A DNA stretch of 64,000 nucleotides from Podarcis raffonei (GCF_027172205.1 NC_070617.1:1805501-1869500), one strand, 5' to 3'. Positions 1-11,661 are shown, counted from the first letter of the stretch. Numbers and translations: made by a program. The notes: generated by a model not told the origin, from the sequence alone.

Positions 1-58
1 CGCAACCCTAGAGTCGGACACGACTGGCCCGTATGGGCAGGGGTACCTTTTCCTTTTT
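1..58 (+). mobile_element. Sauria-like SINE, 3' end
   Basis: Begins inside the element: cctagagtcggacacgact, then ggcccgtatgggcaggggtacc and a pyrimidine-rich tail. It is the same subfamily as the copy at 56756-57119. Confidence 0.7.
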
Positions 59-221
59 AACAAAAGAAAAAAAATTATAGTGAGAAATGGTGTTTTAAAC
101 AATTCTGGCTTTCTGGCGCCATCTGGTGTTTCATGTTTAAAATGCATTCAATGCACAGTTTCTTTACTAATGTAGCTGAGTCTCTGAAGCCCTGAGTCCG
201 GTTCTGGCACCCCAGTTTCAG

Positions 222-352
222 GAGGATATTGTCAAGCAGGAAGGTGTGACAAAGAGGGTGACCAAGGTGATGAAGGGTCTGGAAACCAAGCCTTATGAGG
301 AACGGCGGAGGGAGTTGGGTATGTTTAGCCTGGAAAAGAAGAGACGGAGATG
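222..352 (+). mobile_element. CR1-type LINE ORF2 fragment
   Basis: The plus frame reads VTKVMKGLETKPYEERRREL followed by GMFSLEKKRR. This resembles the conserved C-terminal part of CR1-clade ORF2 proteins (G-L-x-x-x-P-Y-E-E-R, L-F-S-L-E-K-R-R). Truncated at both ends. Confidence 0.55.
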
Positions 353-635
353 AAATGTTATAAGAATTACACTCACATAAAATGCACTGTACTCCTTAAA
401 CGACCCAGCTTTCAAGCTGTCAAAACTATAAAAGGAAATCCCTTAAAATTTAACAGTGCCACCTTCTGTGTCTGGCAGGTAACCATAGTAGAACATTCAG
501 AACTGCAAGACAGACCCTGTCTTACACTGCAACATCATCAATCTTTATTACGGTCCAGGGACCCAACAAATCCTTACAAAGCAATGCACAATTCAGACAG
601 CCTACCTCCAGGCTAAACAAGCATTTTGTTCAGAC

Positions 636-1120
636 TTAAAGATAGGGATCATTGGTTCTTGCAACCACCGATAAAAACTTCACCACTGCTAGTGTTCTAG
701 CTTTTGTCCGGTCTTCCAATAGGAACCTGACATAGTGAGCCTCTGATTTTCCTGGGAACAGTACCAGCAAGGGTAATATCAGCTGAGCCCTGGCTTGCTC
801 ATACTTTGCACAGTGCAGCAAAATATGCTTTATGGAATCGATGTCTTGAGCACACGAGCAAAGTCTGTCCTGGTTGGGAACTGCTCTCAACCTGCCATCC
901 AGCACTGCAGAAGGAAAGACGTTCAGTCTGGCTTTGGTGAATAGCCTTCGATAGTTTGGTACTGTCAGGTTTTTAATGTAAGGTGTTAACTTAAAGACAT
1001 GCCCATATTGTACTCCTACTGCCAGCGGACTACAGACTGCGTGTGATCGAGATCGCAAGTCACTGTGTGCATTATCCCATAATCTTTGCTTTAACGTCTT
1101 TAGGGCACCTTCATAACCCA
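636..1120 (-). mobile_element. Non-LTR retrotransposon ORF2 C-terminal fragment
   Basis: An open frame of 140 codons on the minus strand (1058-636) carries KARLNVFPSAVLDGRLRAVP and a CxC...H....C knuckle (LCSCAQDIDSIKHILLHC). That is typical of the C-terminal end of LINE reverse-transcriptase proteins. The clade is not settled. It is 5'-truncated; the match continues upstream to about 1120. Confidence 0.6.
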
Positions 1121-1197
1121 GGTAATAAAGTTGGGGGGGGTGACAGACTGCAACAAATAATGTGGAACACCCGTTAGGGAAGGAAGCTTTCTATATA

Positions 1198-1385
1198 CAG
1201 TGGTGCCTCCAGTTGCAAACACAATCTGTTCCGGGGCTCCGACCGAATCCCGAAGAATTCACAACCAGAGCTGCCACTTCTGTGGATGCGCGCACAGCGA
1301 AACCCAGAAAAATACTTCCTGGTTTGCCGTGTACATATCCTGAAGGATACGTAACCGGAGGTGAATGCAACTAGAGGTACCACTG
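1198..1385. mobile_element. Mariner-type MITE
   Basis: Starts TA|CAGTGGTGCCTCCAGTTGC and ends with a ggtaccactg terminus. It belongs to the same family as 47455-47706 (shared cgaatcc, gcatgcgc-like and gtaacc blocks). The right-hand TA is degraded to TT. Confidence 0.6.
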
Positions 1386-2579
1386 TTGAAAGTTTCTAAA
1401 GGAGAAACATACGCTCACTTGCTCAAAAGCAGTTCCATAAAGATTTTATTTTCACTTGCCCACACACGGAAGACCACAGCTTCCAAATACACCCCTGGGA
1501 GATATCTGGAACATCCCTCCTTGCACGTAATCCAGGGAACTCTCACAATAAACTGGAAATATCTAATGTAAATTCTTCCTTTCCAGTCTGGGAGGAAACA
1601 AATATATGTATGCATCTGTGCAAGTGTGGAATTATATCAAAGAATAAATCTTGCTCAACATGCCAAAAGGCTTGTCCTGAATTCAATTAACTTGTCTTGT
1701 CTTGTCACTACAAAGTGCCTGACACCAGGAATGTACTGATAAGACCTGCACCTTGTAAATGACCCTACCTGTTTGTTTCACCCGATGATGACACATGTCT
1801 GACATTTTTGGGAGGACATCCTAACCAGGGAAGTGCTGCAAATCTGAAGGTATAAAAGGTAAAACTGTCTTTTTATTCAGGGTCTTCTCTCCTCCGCTTG
1901 CTTTTGAGAGCAGAGACCCCCTTGCAATACTATTTTAAATAGACATCACCCCAGAACTGGCCCTACTAAACACCTTCCAAGACAACAATGCCCATTTACA
2001 CCACAAAGAACTCATAACCCACCTGCTCTCAGCAGCCAGAAACACCATAACCTGACACTGGAGAGACCTGTCAGGAGTAAGCATGGACTTTATTTTAAAA
2101 TAAAGATCTGGTTTACTAGCCACTTTGCTTCTGTATTCACTTGGCTGCAAGCTTCAGGTTTATTCCTAGACTGGCAGGGAAATTCCTTATCTGGTAAATA
2201 TTGAACGCTAGGAGAACTTGCATCAAAATAATTCTCCTTGGTAGTTTTATAACAGCGATATGAACCTGATCCAAAAATCCACACCCTCACACACTCCCAG
2301 ACATAAGCAAATCTCACGCAGGGTTCAGCAAACTTTTTCAGCAGGGGGCCAATCCACTGTCCCTCAGACCTTGTGAGGGGGCGGACTATATTTTGAAGGG
2401 GGTGGAAATGAACAAATTGCAATGCCTCACAAATAACCCAGAGATGCATTTTAAATAGAAGCACACAATCTACTCATGTAAAAACACGCTGATTCCCGGA
2501 CCATCCATGGGCCAGATTGAGAAGGCAATTGGGCCATATCCAGCCCCTGGGCATTAGGTTGCCTACCCATGAACTAAAC

Positions 2580-2776
2580 GTTAGTAAGGACTTTCTAATG
2601 GTAAGAGCTGTTCATCAGTAGAAGAGACCACCTTGGAAGGTGGTGGACTCGCCTTTACTGGAGGTTTTCAGAGCTTGGATGACCACCTGTCTTTAGCCAT
2701 GATTCCTACATTGCAAGAAATTGGACAAGTTGATCCTTGGGGTCCCTTCCAATTCTACAATTCTATGATTCTATGA
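2580..2776 (+). mobile_element. CR1 LINE 3' end
   Basis: Contains ggtggactcgcctttactgg, aggttttcagagcttggatg and a ggtcccttccaattctacaa stretch. It ends in the octamer-type tail attctatgattctatga that marks CR1 elements. Confidence 0.7.
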
Positions 2777-3499
2777 CTACATGATATGAGATAAAAGACT
2801 TGATAGGCAACCTCTCTGCCCAATGCAATTATCTAATTCAGTGACCAGGCTCTCACTACCGGCTGAGGAAGTTGAACTCAGGTTTCTGTTTCTGCCAAAT
2901 TCTTTAATGCATAAATATGAGCGGTGCCCAAGCAAGGCGCTGCAGGTGAATTGGGAGGCAAAAAGGGAGCTGAGATGTTGACTCACCAAGATCCACTCTG
3001 CCTACCTCTGCCTAAGGAAGGGCGGGGCAGCCACAAGCCTTAGCATGGCAAACAACAGGCATTTCTACTCTGGGCAAGCCAACCAGAATTTCTGTGAGTG
3101 CCCTGGGCCTGTAAGGCTTGTTCATGCCCGTTCTGGTGCCTCTGTATTCTTGGCAATGGAACTGCTGGCTCAGTACCTGACATAGACTCTCAGGTGTCTC
3201 CTCTGGAGGAGACTCCCTAATGGCAGGAGGGCCTGCAGAGGCTGCTCTTTAGGAGCTGTCTGACAAGAGGTGTCTGATATGACAAGGCCATGACATGTTT
3301 CTTCTGACTCTCTTGATCACTGGCCTCTTCCACCAGTTCCATCATAAGAACCTAGGAAGAACCTTTTGGATCAGGCAAAATGGTCCATCTGGTCCAACAT
3401 CCTATTCTCACAATGCCCAGCTGCCAGACGCCCAAATGTTATGAAAGTCTCATTTTATGCAGGTGCCTAGTTGTGGAATCCAGATGTTTTCGAGTAGGT

Positions 3500-3900
3500 C
3501 TGTATATGGCAAATTATTTACTCATTTACAGTGGTACCTCGGGTTACAGGTGCTTCAGGTTACAGACTCCGCTAACCCAGAAATAGTACCTTGGGTTAAG
3601 AACTTTGCTTCAGGATGAGAACAGAAATCATGCAGCAGCGGGAGGCCCCATTAGCTAAAGTGGTGCTTCAGGTTAAGAACAGTTTCAGGTTAAGAACGGA
3701 CCTCCAGAACAAATTAAGTTCTTAACCCGAGGTACCACTGTAGCTCTCCCCACTCGACATTTTCTCCCCACAACAACCGTGTGAGAAAGGTAAGGGCAAG
3801 AGAGACAGGGACACCTAATGAGCTTCATGGCTGAGTGTGGATTTGAATTATGGCCTCCCAGGTTTAGTTGTGACTCCTGAACCACTATACTATGATGACC
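3500..3900 (-). mobile_element. CORE-SINE (minus) split by a mariner-type MITE
   Basis: The flanks at 3500-3538 and 3741-3900 read as one tRNA-derived CORE-SINE: ctctccccac, acaacaaccgtgtgag, tgagcttcatggctgagtg, gatttgaatta and ccactatac. They are interrupted by the element at 3539-3740. Confidence 0.5.
3539..3740. mobile_element. Mariner-type MITE (202 bp)
   Basis: Inverted ends CAGTGGTACCTCGGGTTA and its complement TTAACCCGAGGTACCACTG, flanked by TA at 3537-3538 and 3741-3742. No coding capacity. Same family as 33512-33752 and 47263-47452. Confidence 0.8.
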
Positions 3901-4237
3901 TATGTGGCATATCTATACCTTGCCTACCTGTAGAAAACCACCCATCTCAGCCTGTCAAACTTTAGTTTCATAACCTAGTAACCACAAGACCACAATGCAC
4001 TAATATTTCAAATTTCCCCCAGTCCAATCTGGGATGATCCTGGGCTTGACCCAACCTGGATCTGGACACATAACCAGTGAAATGCCCTCTCCTTATTATA
4101 AATGTGAGTTACTCATTTTCCTGTCGCACATGGCAATGAGCTGTGAAGGTGGATTGTATGATCCCAGAATTATTGAACTGAGGACTCTCTTATGAGTGAT
4201 TTGGGATGAAAGAAAAGCTGTCCGGTGGGGGCGGGGG

Positions 4238-4690
4238 CTCAATTATAAGAACATAAGAAGAGTCACCTGGATCCGGTCAATGGTCCATCTAGTCCAGCAT
4301 CCTGTAATCACAGCAGCCAACCAGATGCCTCCATGGGAAACCAACAAGAAGGATTCAATCCATAGACACGGGTTCTTTTCAAAGCCCCCCTCCCATTTTT
4401 GAGGCCAAATGCAGAGCTGAGTGTGGAGCGACATCAGGACATCGCGTCAGGCCCCCTCAATGTTCTTCAGAAGATTCAAGTCCAATAACACTCTCCCCTC
4501 TTGTGGTTTCCAAAATAATGAATGGCTAGAACCCATAAATATCCCTCTGCTGCAGGGATTTGTCCAATCTTTTTTTAAAAAAAGCCATCTAGTCTGGTGG
4601 CTATCGCTGCTTCCTATGGGAGAAAATTCCATAATTTGACTATGCTCTGCATTTCTTGAGGTGCCAATTTCACCTCCCTCATCCTGCACA
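4238..4690 (-). mobile_element. CR1-related LINE 3' fragment
   Basis: Diagnostic blocks are gaacataagaagagtcacc, ggtccatctagtccagcatc, ctctcccctcttgtggtttc and a gattttgtccaatcttttt-like block. On the minus strand these form the 3' end of an abundant squamate CR1-related repeat. Many copies occur in this window. Confidence 0.5.
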
Positions 4691-4859
4691 TACCCTCCCC
4701 TGGGTCATCTAGCTCCCATTCCCCAATCTCTTCCCCCACTTTTTCGGAATCCATCCATCTCCACGGGGCTCATGGCATTCAGGAATGGGGAACCATTAGT
4801 CTTGTGGATCTTCTAGGACTCCAGCTCCCATCAATCCCGGGCAGAGTGGTCAATAGTCA

Positions 4860-5050
4860 GACACAGAAGCATAGGAAATCACCTTATATTGAGTCAGATC
4901 CTTTGCCTATCCAGCTTGGTACTGTCTACAGTGACTGGAAGCAGCCCTCCAGGGTTTTAGGAACATGTCCTTCCCAGCCTTCCCTGGAGATGCCACGAAT
5001 CAAAGTCAGGACCTTCTTCATGCAAAGCAGATGTTCTACCACCAGGCTGT
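4860..5050 (-). mobile_element. tRNA-derived SINE
   Basis: Reverse orientation. It holds accttatattgagtcagatc, a cttggtactgtctacagtga block and, at the tRNA-like head, gcaaagcagatgttctacca. Same family as 41800-41962. Confidence 0.5.
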
Positions 5051-5656
5051 TCCTCCACCCCACCCCTGAGAACAAGCCCAGATGCAGGGATTCTGATGCA
5101 AGGAAAGGTTTATTGGAGGGGAAGAAGAATGAAGACAAGAGGTCCAGCTGAATGAAATGTCAGTGCACCAAAACCAACGAGTATGAATGTCCACCATTCC
5201 TTGAACCTGCAGAGGAATGTCCACCATTCCCTGAACACGCAGAGGAACAAGGAAATTCTTGCAAAAGGTACACAAGGTCTTGTGGTGTTATCAAGATAAT
5301 TGCACAGGTGTAAGTGGTTAAAGGAAAGCAAACATACAGGGCAGGGGAGGTATAGGATATGAATGGCCAAGGTCATTTTTCCTCCCCTCCAAATATTGTT
5401 GGACTACAGCTCCCATCAGTCCAAGCCAGCAGGGCCAGTGCTCAGGGGTGATGGGAGCTGTAGTCCCCCATGTTGGCTAAACTTGACATAGAGTAAATCA
5501 TAGATGCATCAGGTCTTCACTGGTGTTGAGGACCCTCAGCTTTGACAGTCTTCAGTCAGAAGCTCAGGTGCTCAGCATTTCTGGACAGGTCCGTAAGCGC
5601 CATCAGGTGTTCATATCATGATTGTCAAAACATGGCTGGGTCTAGTCTTCCCGGGC

Positions 5657-5818
5657 TTAGCAAAGAGACCGCAGATGCTGAACCTGTTTTGGCTGGCAAA
5701 TGCTTTTGTAGCTCCCACCAAGGTACCCTCCATGAGACCCCACTCCGTAGCCAGAATATCCAGAAGCACATGGACTGTAGCCTCCAGATGCCTCAATGGG
5801 AGAGCTGCAAACAAGATC
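5657..5818 (-). pseudogene. CBP pseudogene remnant, C-terminal part (left arm)
   Basis: The minus strand encodes a CBP-like tail: a SGGYSPCASGYSGYG stretch, then GGYLGGSYKSICQPK and a Cys-stop at 5659-5657. The N-terminus and core are absent. A 1-nt shift after CQPK replaces the expected QSIC-type end with VQHLRSLC. A tRNA-Ile SINE abuts the 5' side. It resembles genes C and D more than A and B, so it derives from another family member. Confidence 0.72.
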
Positions 5819-5858
5819 TGAGCTCAACAGCATTCTCCTCTCTCACGATTGCTGACCA

Positions 5859-6005
5859 CTTGGATAGCTCAGCTGGTTAGAGCATGGAGCTGGTGAGTTG
5901 CAGGTTCGATCCCCTTATGGGACAGCTGCACATTCCTGCTTTTCAGGGGGCTGGGCGCTAGATGTCTTCAGGGTCCCTTCCAACTCTACAGTTCTTTGGT
6001 TCTAT
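5859..6005 (+). mobile_element. tRNA-Ile-derived SINE (left arm copy)
   Basis: The head tagctcagctggttagagca with B-box ggttcgatccc resembles tRNA-Ile. It then runs cagctgcacattcctgc and ends ggtcccttccaactctacag plus a CR1-like ttctatga tail. The copy at 23721-23880 is its inverted twin. Confidence 0.65.
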
Positions 6006-6364
6006 GAATCCACACGGCCTCCAATGGATGCAGATCATAGTGATCATGCCTATTAGCCATCTAACCTTCTTTTAAAGCCATCCAGGCTGGTGGCCACCAA
6101 TGCTGTTCATGGGGTTGAATTTCCCAGTTTAACTATCATTATAATTCCTTCTCTTTTCCGTCTTCAGAGGGTGAGTGCCACGCCTCATGCAGAGAAGTTT
6201 AGCAACACCCACATGCAAGAGGGAAGTGGAACAAGGCTCGTGGGTAGGGATGGTCTCTACTGCCTTTAATTGTTCTGTTTCAGTTTTACTGGCACTCCAA
6301 TTATTGGTCCAGCTTTTCCTGCGGAGTTTTTGAAAGAATGTACAGAAACTCCACACTTAAAAAG

Positions 6365-6612
6365 CATGAAGAAGAAGAAGAAGAGTTTGGATTTGATATC
6401 CCACTTTATCACCACCCTAGGAAGTCTCAAAGCGGCTAACATTCTCCTTTCCCTTCCTCCCCCACAACAAACACTCTGTGGGGTGAGACTGAGAGACTTC
6501 AGAGAAGTGTGAGTAGCCCAAGGTCACCCAGCAGCTGCATGTGGAGGAGCGGAGACGCAAACCCAGTTCACCAGATTATGAGTCCAATGCACTTAACCAC
6601 TACACCACACTG
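6365..6612 (-). mobile_element. tRNA-derived CORE-SINE (left arm copy)
   Basis: On the minus strand it begins cagtgtggtgtagtggttaa, carries the CORE block gtgaccttgggctactcaca and ends in a (TTC)n tail. Twin of 23112-23362. Confidence 0.65.
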
Positions 6613-7269
6613 ACTGGGGTACCCACCTTTTACATAACATAAACACCTCCAAATCATTTCACTATACTTCACATGGTAAAATACCTACTTTCTTTCCATA
6701 TTTACCAAAACATATGCAATGTGTGAGCACTTTCTGTGTTGCAGAATACAAAGGATGTGCACAATGACTAGGAGTTGCATTCTGAGAAGCATCTGGAAGC
6801 CTCAGATTGAGTCGGTCAATAGTATTTGTGGTTCTCTACCTTCTATTTGGCCGCTGCCCTTCGTGTGAGCCTTGTCATTTGGGGCAGATCTACGTGACAG
6901 GGCACTGCTCATAGTTCGAGTAACAGAGGTATCGGTATCATTCTTCCTGGCGAATGAGGAGGCCCACTGCATGTGTTGACCATTCGCCAGGATTTCTGAA
7001 CTCCACTATGGGTTGCTCCAATCCAAGGAAGCTCTATGGCTTTAGAACCTTTCCACATGAACGTTGGCAGAATTGGGTATTTCTGCACTCCTTTGCGGCA
7101 ATGGGACACTTCTATTTTGAAATCCCACATCGTGGACCAGACACCTGACTTTCTTTGTTTCTCTCCTACTTTTCCCTCTACCCCATTGTTGTTTTTGGTG
7201 GAGTTGAGTGAATCATTGCTCTTTTTTAAAAAAAAGATACAGGAGCGATTATTATGATGCTGCAAAAGC

Positions 7270-7275
7270 TTTAAT
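7270..7275 (-). promoter_or_regulatory. Poly(A) signal of CBP-A (ATTAAA)
   Basis: ATTAAA on the minus strand, about 645 nt after the stop codon, in the context ctattaaagcttttgca. The same context occurs at 22452-22457 for gene B. Confidence 0.7.
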
Positions 7276-7919
7276 AGTAAATGAGGAAATCAAAAGTATA
7301 CATGTTCCAACAGTAATTTATACAACAAGAACAAGAACAGTGATCAAGCAGAAGGAGAAATAAATTGATGTGCTGTGCTTTGATCCTCTGGCTCTAGCGA
7401 GTGCAAGCAAGTTGTACAAACATATTCTAGCAGGGGTGGCAGACACCCGTTCAAGGACAAGCTATAACCCCTGTCCCCAGGATTCCACAAATTTTGGTGG
7501 TGACAGCAAACACAAACATGTTGTAAAGGAGACTGAATGCTGGAGCTAGGTCCCTCTGTGTGCCCCATGTTTGTGTGTCCTGTGTATGTTTGTATCCTGT
7601 GTGTGTCCATGAATGTGTCTGTGTGTAAGCAGGGGTGTTGCCACAAATACCACTGGCATGCAGGCCCCCATCCTTAGTTGTGGTTGGACAAGGGTGAATG
7701 CAGCCCCCACACTGAAAGAAGCAGCAAGGTTAGCCACCCCTGTGTTACAGGATGAAACAGCAGAGAGCAAGAGACAGATACCTGGGCTTGGTTCTCACAG
7801 GTGAAGAACACCTTGAACTTCAGCCAGAATTCCAGGTATGTACAATATCTGAAACGCTATGGATTGTTCTTTGTCTTGACAGTTCCTGGTTGTTCAGACC
7901 ATCATGGCTGAGCTTGGGT

Positions 7920-8345
7920 TTAGCAGGGGTACTTGCAGATGCTTTGTCTACGTTTTGGTCCACAGATGCTCCCAAGGCGTCCATAGCCCCCTCCATAACC
8001 TAATCCGTAACCTCCGTAACCTCCATAACCTCCAGAAGCACATGGTGAGTAGCCTCCGACTGCCAAGGGTTCACAACTGGCAGAGAGGATGGGCCCAGGG
8101 ATGGTCACAACATATTGAGGTGGCTGGATCACCACCTCGGATGGTGGGATCTGGGTGGTGCATCCAACCTGGGCACCAGGATAGATGCCGAGACTGCTTG
8201 CTGACACACCACCACCACCGATGAGGCCACCGCCAATGAGGCCACCGCCAGAAGTAGGCCCACACGGTCCAAGGCCAACCACTGGAGTAGAGGCGCAGGA
8301 TGGGATGGCGCAAGAAGGTCCACAAGATGGGATGCAACAAGACAT
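7920..8345 (-). CDS. Corneous beta-protein A (glycine-rich, 141 aa)
   Basis: Structural protein of cornifying keratinocytes by family. The reading frame encodes 141 residues. The N-terminus has Cys-Pro-Ser repeats (MSCCIPSCGPSCAIPSC). Residues 33-46 are Gly-rich. The CBP core lies at about 61-96 with QIPPSEVVIQPP and TIPGPILSAS. A GGY/GYG tail (about 97-122) follows, then a basic Cys terminus (KRRQSICKYPC). The ATG at 8345 is chosen because a splice acceptor (ttttcccccag) ends at 8366, leaving a 20-nt exon 2 leader; the open frame upstream of it is intron. Exon 1 lies near 11527-11575, so the intron is about 3.16 kb. The last ~78 residues differ from gene B (21389-21817) at only a few positions (for example Y78 to V, K131 to R), while the Gly-rich part differs clearly. 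Recognition as a CBP is secure; the exact orthologue is not. Confidence 0.94.
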   Translation of the reverse strand: MSCCIPSCGPSCAIPSCASTPVVGLGPCGPTSGGGLIGGGLIGGGGVSASSLGIYPGAQVGCTTQIPPSEVVIQPPQYVVTIPGPILSASCEPLAVGGYSPCASGGYGGYGGYGLGYGGGYGRLGSICGPKRRQSICKYPC

Positions 8346-8645
8346 GTTGAGTTCTGGGGATGAATCTGGGGGAAAAGACACAAACAATAAGGAAGAGGTA
8401 GGCTAATTTGGGGAAAACAACAACTAGGGGTTCTGTCCCTGCTTGTGGCACTCTCCAGTCCCCCTTAAATAGCTTGCCAAACTCCCATGTCTATGCAGAC
8501 CCTGATGACTTGTTACATTCTTATGTATATAGGAAGAAAAAACAGTGTTTCAGTGATGCCACACCAAAACAATACTACTCCTTCCCACCAGGTGGGGCTG
8601 TTGGGCTCTGCAAAATTGTTGAATGAAGTGGATTAAGGACATCCA

Positions 8646-10260
8646 CTTTCTCATGAATGGACTACCTTGTTGCTTAAGATCATACACAAAGACTCTTCCT
8701 TGCATCCCTCATTGTTTGGACCCTCTTCTGTAGCAGCATCTGGACCCAAAGCCTAGAGAGGCCCAGCATGCCTGTTTCTCAGTAGCTGCTGCCCTGACTA
8801 ATTCTAAGCCCTATTTGGGACAGTCCCTTAAATAAAAAAAATTACAAAAGAGAGGGGGGCAGTCAGTGCCTAGTAAAGAGTGGCAATCTTTTCCAATGTT
8901 TCTTGGCTGCATCTCCTATCATCCCTGACAACTGACCTGCTGGCTGGGGGCTGATAGGAGTTGCAGTCCAAGAATATCTCAAGAGTGACAGGTTGCCTAC
9001 AATTGCCTTAACTCCTCACTTTGAAAAACAAAAACCCGGTGTTTTCACATTCTTGCAAGTTTAATTAGAGTTTTGCCTAAATACCACTTAAGGGGGAAGC
9101 TGTTTTAAAAGGTTGCCTATGGTAAGTTTGCAAGTTTATAAGTGGAGCTTGCCCTTTTAATATTTCTGCCAGGTGAAGTAGCAAGAGCTGAAAGAAATTT
9201 CTACTATGCAGCTGTTAAAATCAGAGGAGCTTGGTGGTGGTTGTGGGTTTATCACAATCATCATCTATGTATTAATAGGACATATAAATATAATATAAAG
9301 AATTGTCTGAGCATTTGCTACTTTTGTTGGATGCTATTGTTAACTTTTTTTAGATGTTATATTTTCTGGAAGTAGTTTTTTCTAATTGTAAGAGAGTTTT
9401 TTTCAATTGCTTTCTAATGTTGCATTTTAAATTGTTGTAAACCACCATGGATTATAGGGTGAAGGGCAAGTAATAAAGTAAAGCAATAATAATAATAGTA
9501 ATAATCACCTTCTAAACCATCGTCTCAATGCAATTTATGTATAAAATAATGAAAAGTGTTAAATTGCTATTAAAAAATAAGAATACAGATTGAAACTCTG
9601 AAATCTTGGCAAACGGAAGTTTTCTTTTTCTTTAGACAAGGGAATGTGAGTTTATCTAGGGAAAACCTTCACACAGTTTGAGGGGCAACAGTTGCTGTGT
9701 ATTGTACCAGGAGTACAATATAGCCCTCTCTAGCTGTTACTGGAGTCCAGCTCCCATTGCTCCCAACCAGTAGGGCCAATGGCCAAGGATGATGGTGGAA
9801 GCTGTAGTCCATGGACTGCAGGAAGGTCCATCAGCTTCCCCCAACAGTGCTTTATATGGAGACAGGACCTGTGTTCCACCACTGGGCTTCACGAAACAGC
9901 ATCTGCAACAGGGATGATGAACTGGTGGCCCTTTTTAAGAGTTGTTGGGCCACTGGTTTACAATAAACCCCAGCTGAGGCTGCCAAGCAGACTTCATGAA
10001 ATGGAAAAGCTGCAGAGCACAGATCCCACAGAGAGATCGTTTGTAGAATGGAAGAAAGTACACTCACCCTTTGACCACCTTGAAAATAAAGGAGGTGCAA
10101 CAACAAAAACCATTCTTCCCATGCTTTAGAATTTTACCTCCTCCTGCTCATCATTCACTATTGATAATTTTTGAACACCTTTTTTTCTTGTTAATTGATG
10201 GTCCAGGGGGCTGGGACAATTTGAACTGGGCCTGACTTGAAAGTTTTGGGTCTACACCCT
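8646..10260. other. CBP-A intron, AT-rich, no gene seen
   Basis: Contains small fold-back repeat pieces (about 8890-9000 and 9735-9815, ctcccat...gggag type) and low-complexity aataataat at 9487-9508. I see no exon or open frame worth calling. Confidence 0.5.
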
Positions 10261-10269
10261 ATGCTCTTT

Positions 10270-10870
10270 TGCTACCCAACCTTCTCTTGTATAAGAAAGG
10301 ACTATCTAATGTAGCTCTTGGTTGGAGATGTAATATGGACAATGCTTTATTGAAACATATGCTTTTACTGCGTCCCACACTTACTAAGTTCTAGGAGAAC
10401 ATGCTGTACTTTACAAACTAGATACTATGGGAAAATTTAAGTTTTTCAGAGGTGAATATGCTCTTGAACTATATACCCATTGTATGGAAATTGACAACAG
10501 GACAGCAAAAATGGATTCTACGTGACCTAATGGTGGTGAGAGACTGATACTGATGAATTGGAAGAATAGAGCTACGATTCTCCTTAATCAATGGCTTGAG
10601 AACATGGTAACATTTGGCAACATATAAATGGACAGCTTATAGACTCAGACTTTCTTTGGATAAATACAATGATATTTGGAATAAGCTTACACAGAATATA
10701 TTAGGTTATTGACAATTATATGTGTATTAGGATAACAAGAATATACACAACTGTATGGTAATGTAAACAGAATTTTATCTTTTCATTCTCAATCACTTTT
10801 CCCCTTCATTCTTTTTTCTCTCTCACTCTATCTTTTTATAAATGAAATTCTCTTATTAAAATATTAATAT
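10270..10870 (+). mobile_element. Decayed L1 LINE ORF2 3' fragment
   Basis: Old and full of stops. NWKNRATILLNQWLENMVTF reads at about 10558-10617, followed by AT-rich 3' sequence. It resembles the C-terminal end of L1 ORF2. Lies in the intron of CBP-A. Confidence 0.4.
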
Positions 10871-11424
10871 GACCCAACCCTCTCTGCCAGTATCTGCCGC
10901 ACATTTACTGAACAAGAAGAATTATGCCGGGGAATATAGGAGGCAAGTAAAGAATCCTAAGGAAAGTGCATTACCAGTATAGAAGAAGACCCACAAAGGT
11001 TTCTGTTTAGCTGGTAATGATGCACCAGGATTAGGTGACCTGTGGCTCCAGCTGTGCTCCAGTTCCCATCAACCCCAGCCAGCCTGGCCGAATGTCATGG
11101 GAACAAATGTCCAGGAACAACTGGAGGACTACAGGATCCTCACTGCTGTCCTAGACATACCTCCAAACCAATCAGGGACCACAAATTAAATGTGCTTACA
11201 GAAGTATAAATCCTGTGGACCTCCAGAGGTGGTTGGGCTCCAGCTCCCATCTGCCCCATATAGTGTGGCCAACAATTGGAGGGCCCAAGTTTCCCAGAAA
11301 CCAATGTCCCCACTGTGGAAGGATGTGTGGATCCAGAATTGGCCTCCACAGTCACTTACGGACTCATTGTTAAAACCGTATTTATGGAAGACAATCTTAC
11401 TCGGCTAAGAGGGATTGCCGAAGA

Positions 11425-11462
11425 AGAAGAAGAAGAATAAGAAGAAGAAGAAGAAGAAGACT
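11425..11462. repeat. (GAA)n microsatellite
   Basis: Interrupted gaagaagaagaagaataaga-type repeat about 65 bp inside the CBP-A donor site. Confidence 0.8.
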
Positions 11463-11526
11463 TCTGCTATAAACGCAAATGCACCAAGCTAAAGATGGAA
11501 TGAGAGTGAGCAAAATATGGACTTAC

Positions 11527-11575
11527 CTAGTCGACCGAAGAGAAGGAACGAGTGTCTTCTGGTGAGCTGTTGCTG
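11527..11575 (-). other. Noncoding exon 1 of CBP-A
   Basis: Short leader exon downstream of the TATA box at 11599-11605. The donor reads ctag|gtaagt, with the exon ending at 11527 and the intron starting at 11526. The transcription start is inferred at about 30 nt from TATA. It contains no ATG. The next acceptor on this strand that leads into a CBP frame is at 8366. The structure matches the other five genes here. Confidence 0.75.
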
Positions 11576-11598
11576 AAGAAATGGAAAAGATGGAGTGC

Positions 11599-11661
11599 TT
11601 TTATAACCGTTCTGTGACAGGTTAATGATAGGTGACAACATTTCTGCCCAAGGATTTAATT
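11599..11661 (-). promoter_or_regulatory. CBP-A core promoter (TATA plus AATTAA element)
   Basis: TATAAAA on the minus strand at 11605-11599. An upstream AATTAAATCCTTGGGC lies at 11661-11646. The distance from the first A of AATTAA to the first T of TATA is 56 bp. The same element in gene B is AATTAAATCCTCAGGC at 57 bp. AATTA is a typical homeodomain core; the binding factor is unknown. Confidence 0.75.

Larger units (their letters stand above)
5350..8345 (-). repeat. Left arm of a ~3-kb inverted duplication (CBP-A exon 2 plus 3' flank)
   Basis: Read on the minus strand, this segment matches 21389-24382 on the plus strand. The order is the same: CBP coding exon, 3' UTR, poly(A) signal, about 600 bp of unique flank, CORE-SINE (6365-6612), tRNA-Ile-type SINE (5859-6005), CBP pseudogene tail (5657-5818) and a fold-back repeat (5388-5480). 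Identity looks high after the core box and lower in the Gly-rich codons. The match fades near 5350, where the right arm carries an extra pseudogene piece. Confidence 0.85.

Noticed and set aside
426-480. TATAAAAGG followed by a good donor (ggcag|gtaacc), like a CBP exon 1
   Set aside because: No AATTA element at the expected place, and the next plus-strand CBP exon (21389) already has its own exon 1 at 18211-18261.
1640-1935. TATAAAAGG at 1850 with nearby AATAAA, LTR-like or promoter-like look
   Set aside because: No splice donor or CBP exon follows, and no paired copy or internal region is seen to support an LTR. At most a weak fossil.
5542-5880. 112-codon frame on plus (and its twin at 24194-23772 on minus)
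   Set aside because: Antisense of the CBP pseudogene and SINE inside the palindrome arms; the similarity reflects the duplication, not coding selection.
8346-8387. 14 extra N-terminal codons in frame with CBP-A (and 38 in frame with CBP-B, 32 with CBP-E)
   Set aside because: They lie upstream of or across the splice acceptor; the proper starts follow short exon 2 leaders as in the other genes.
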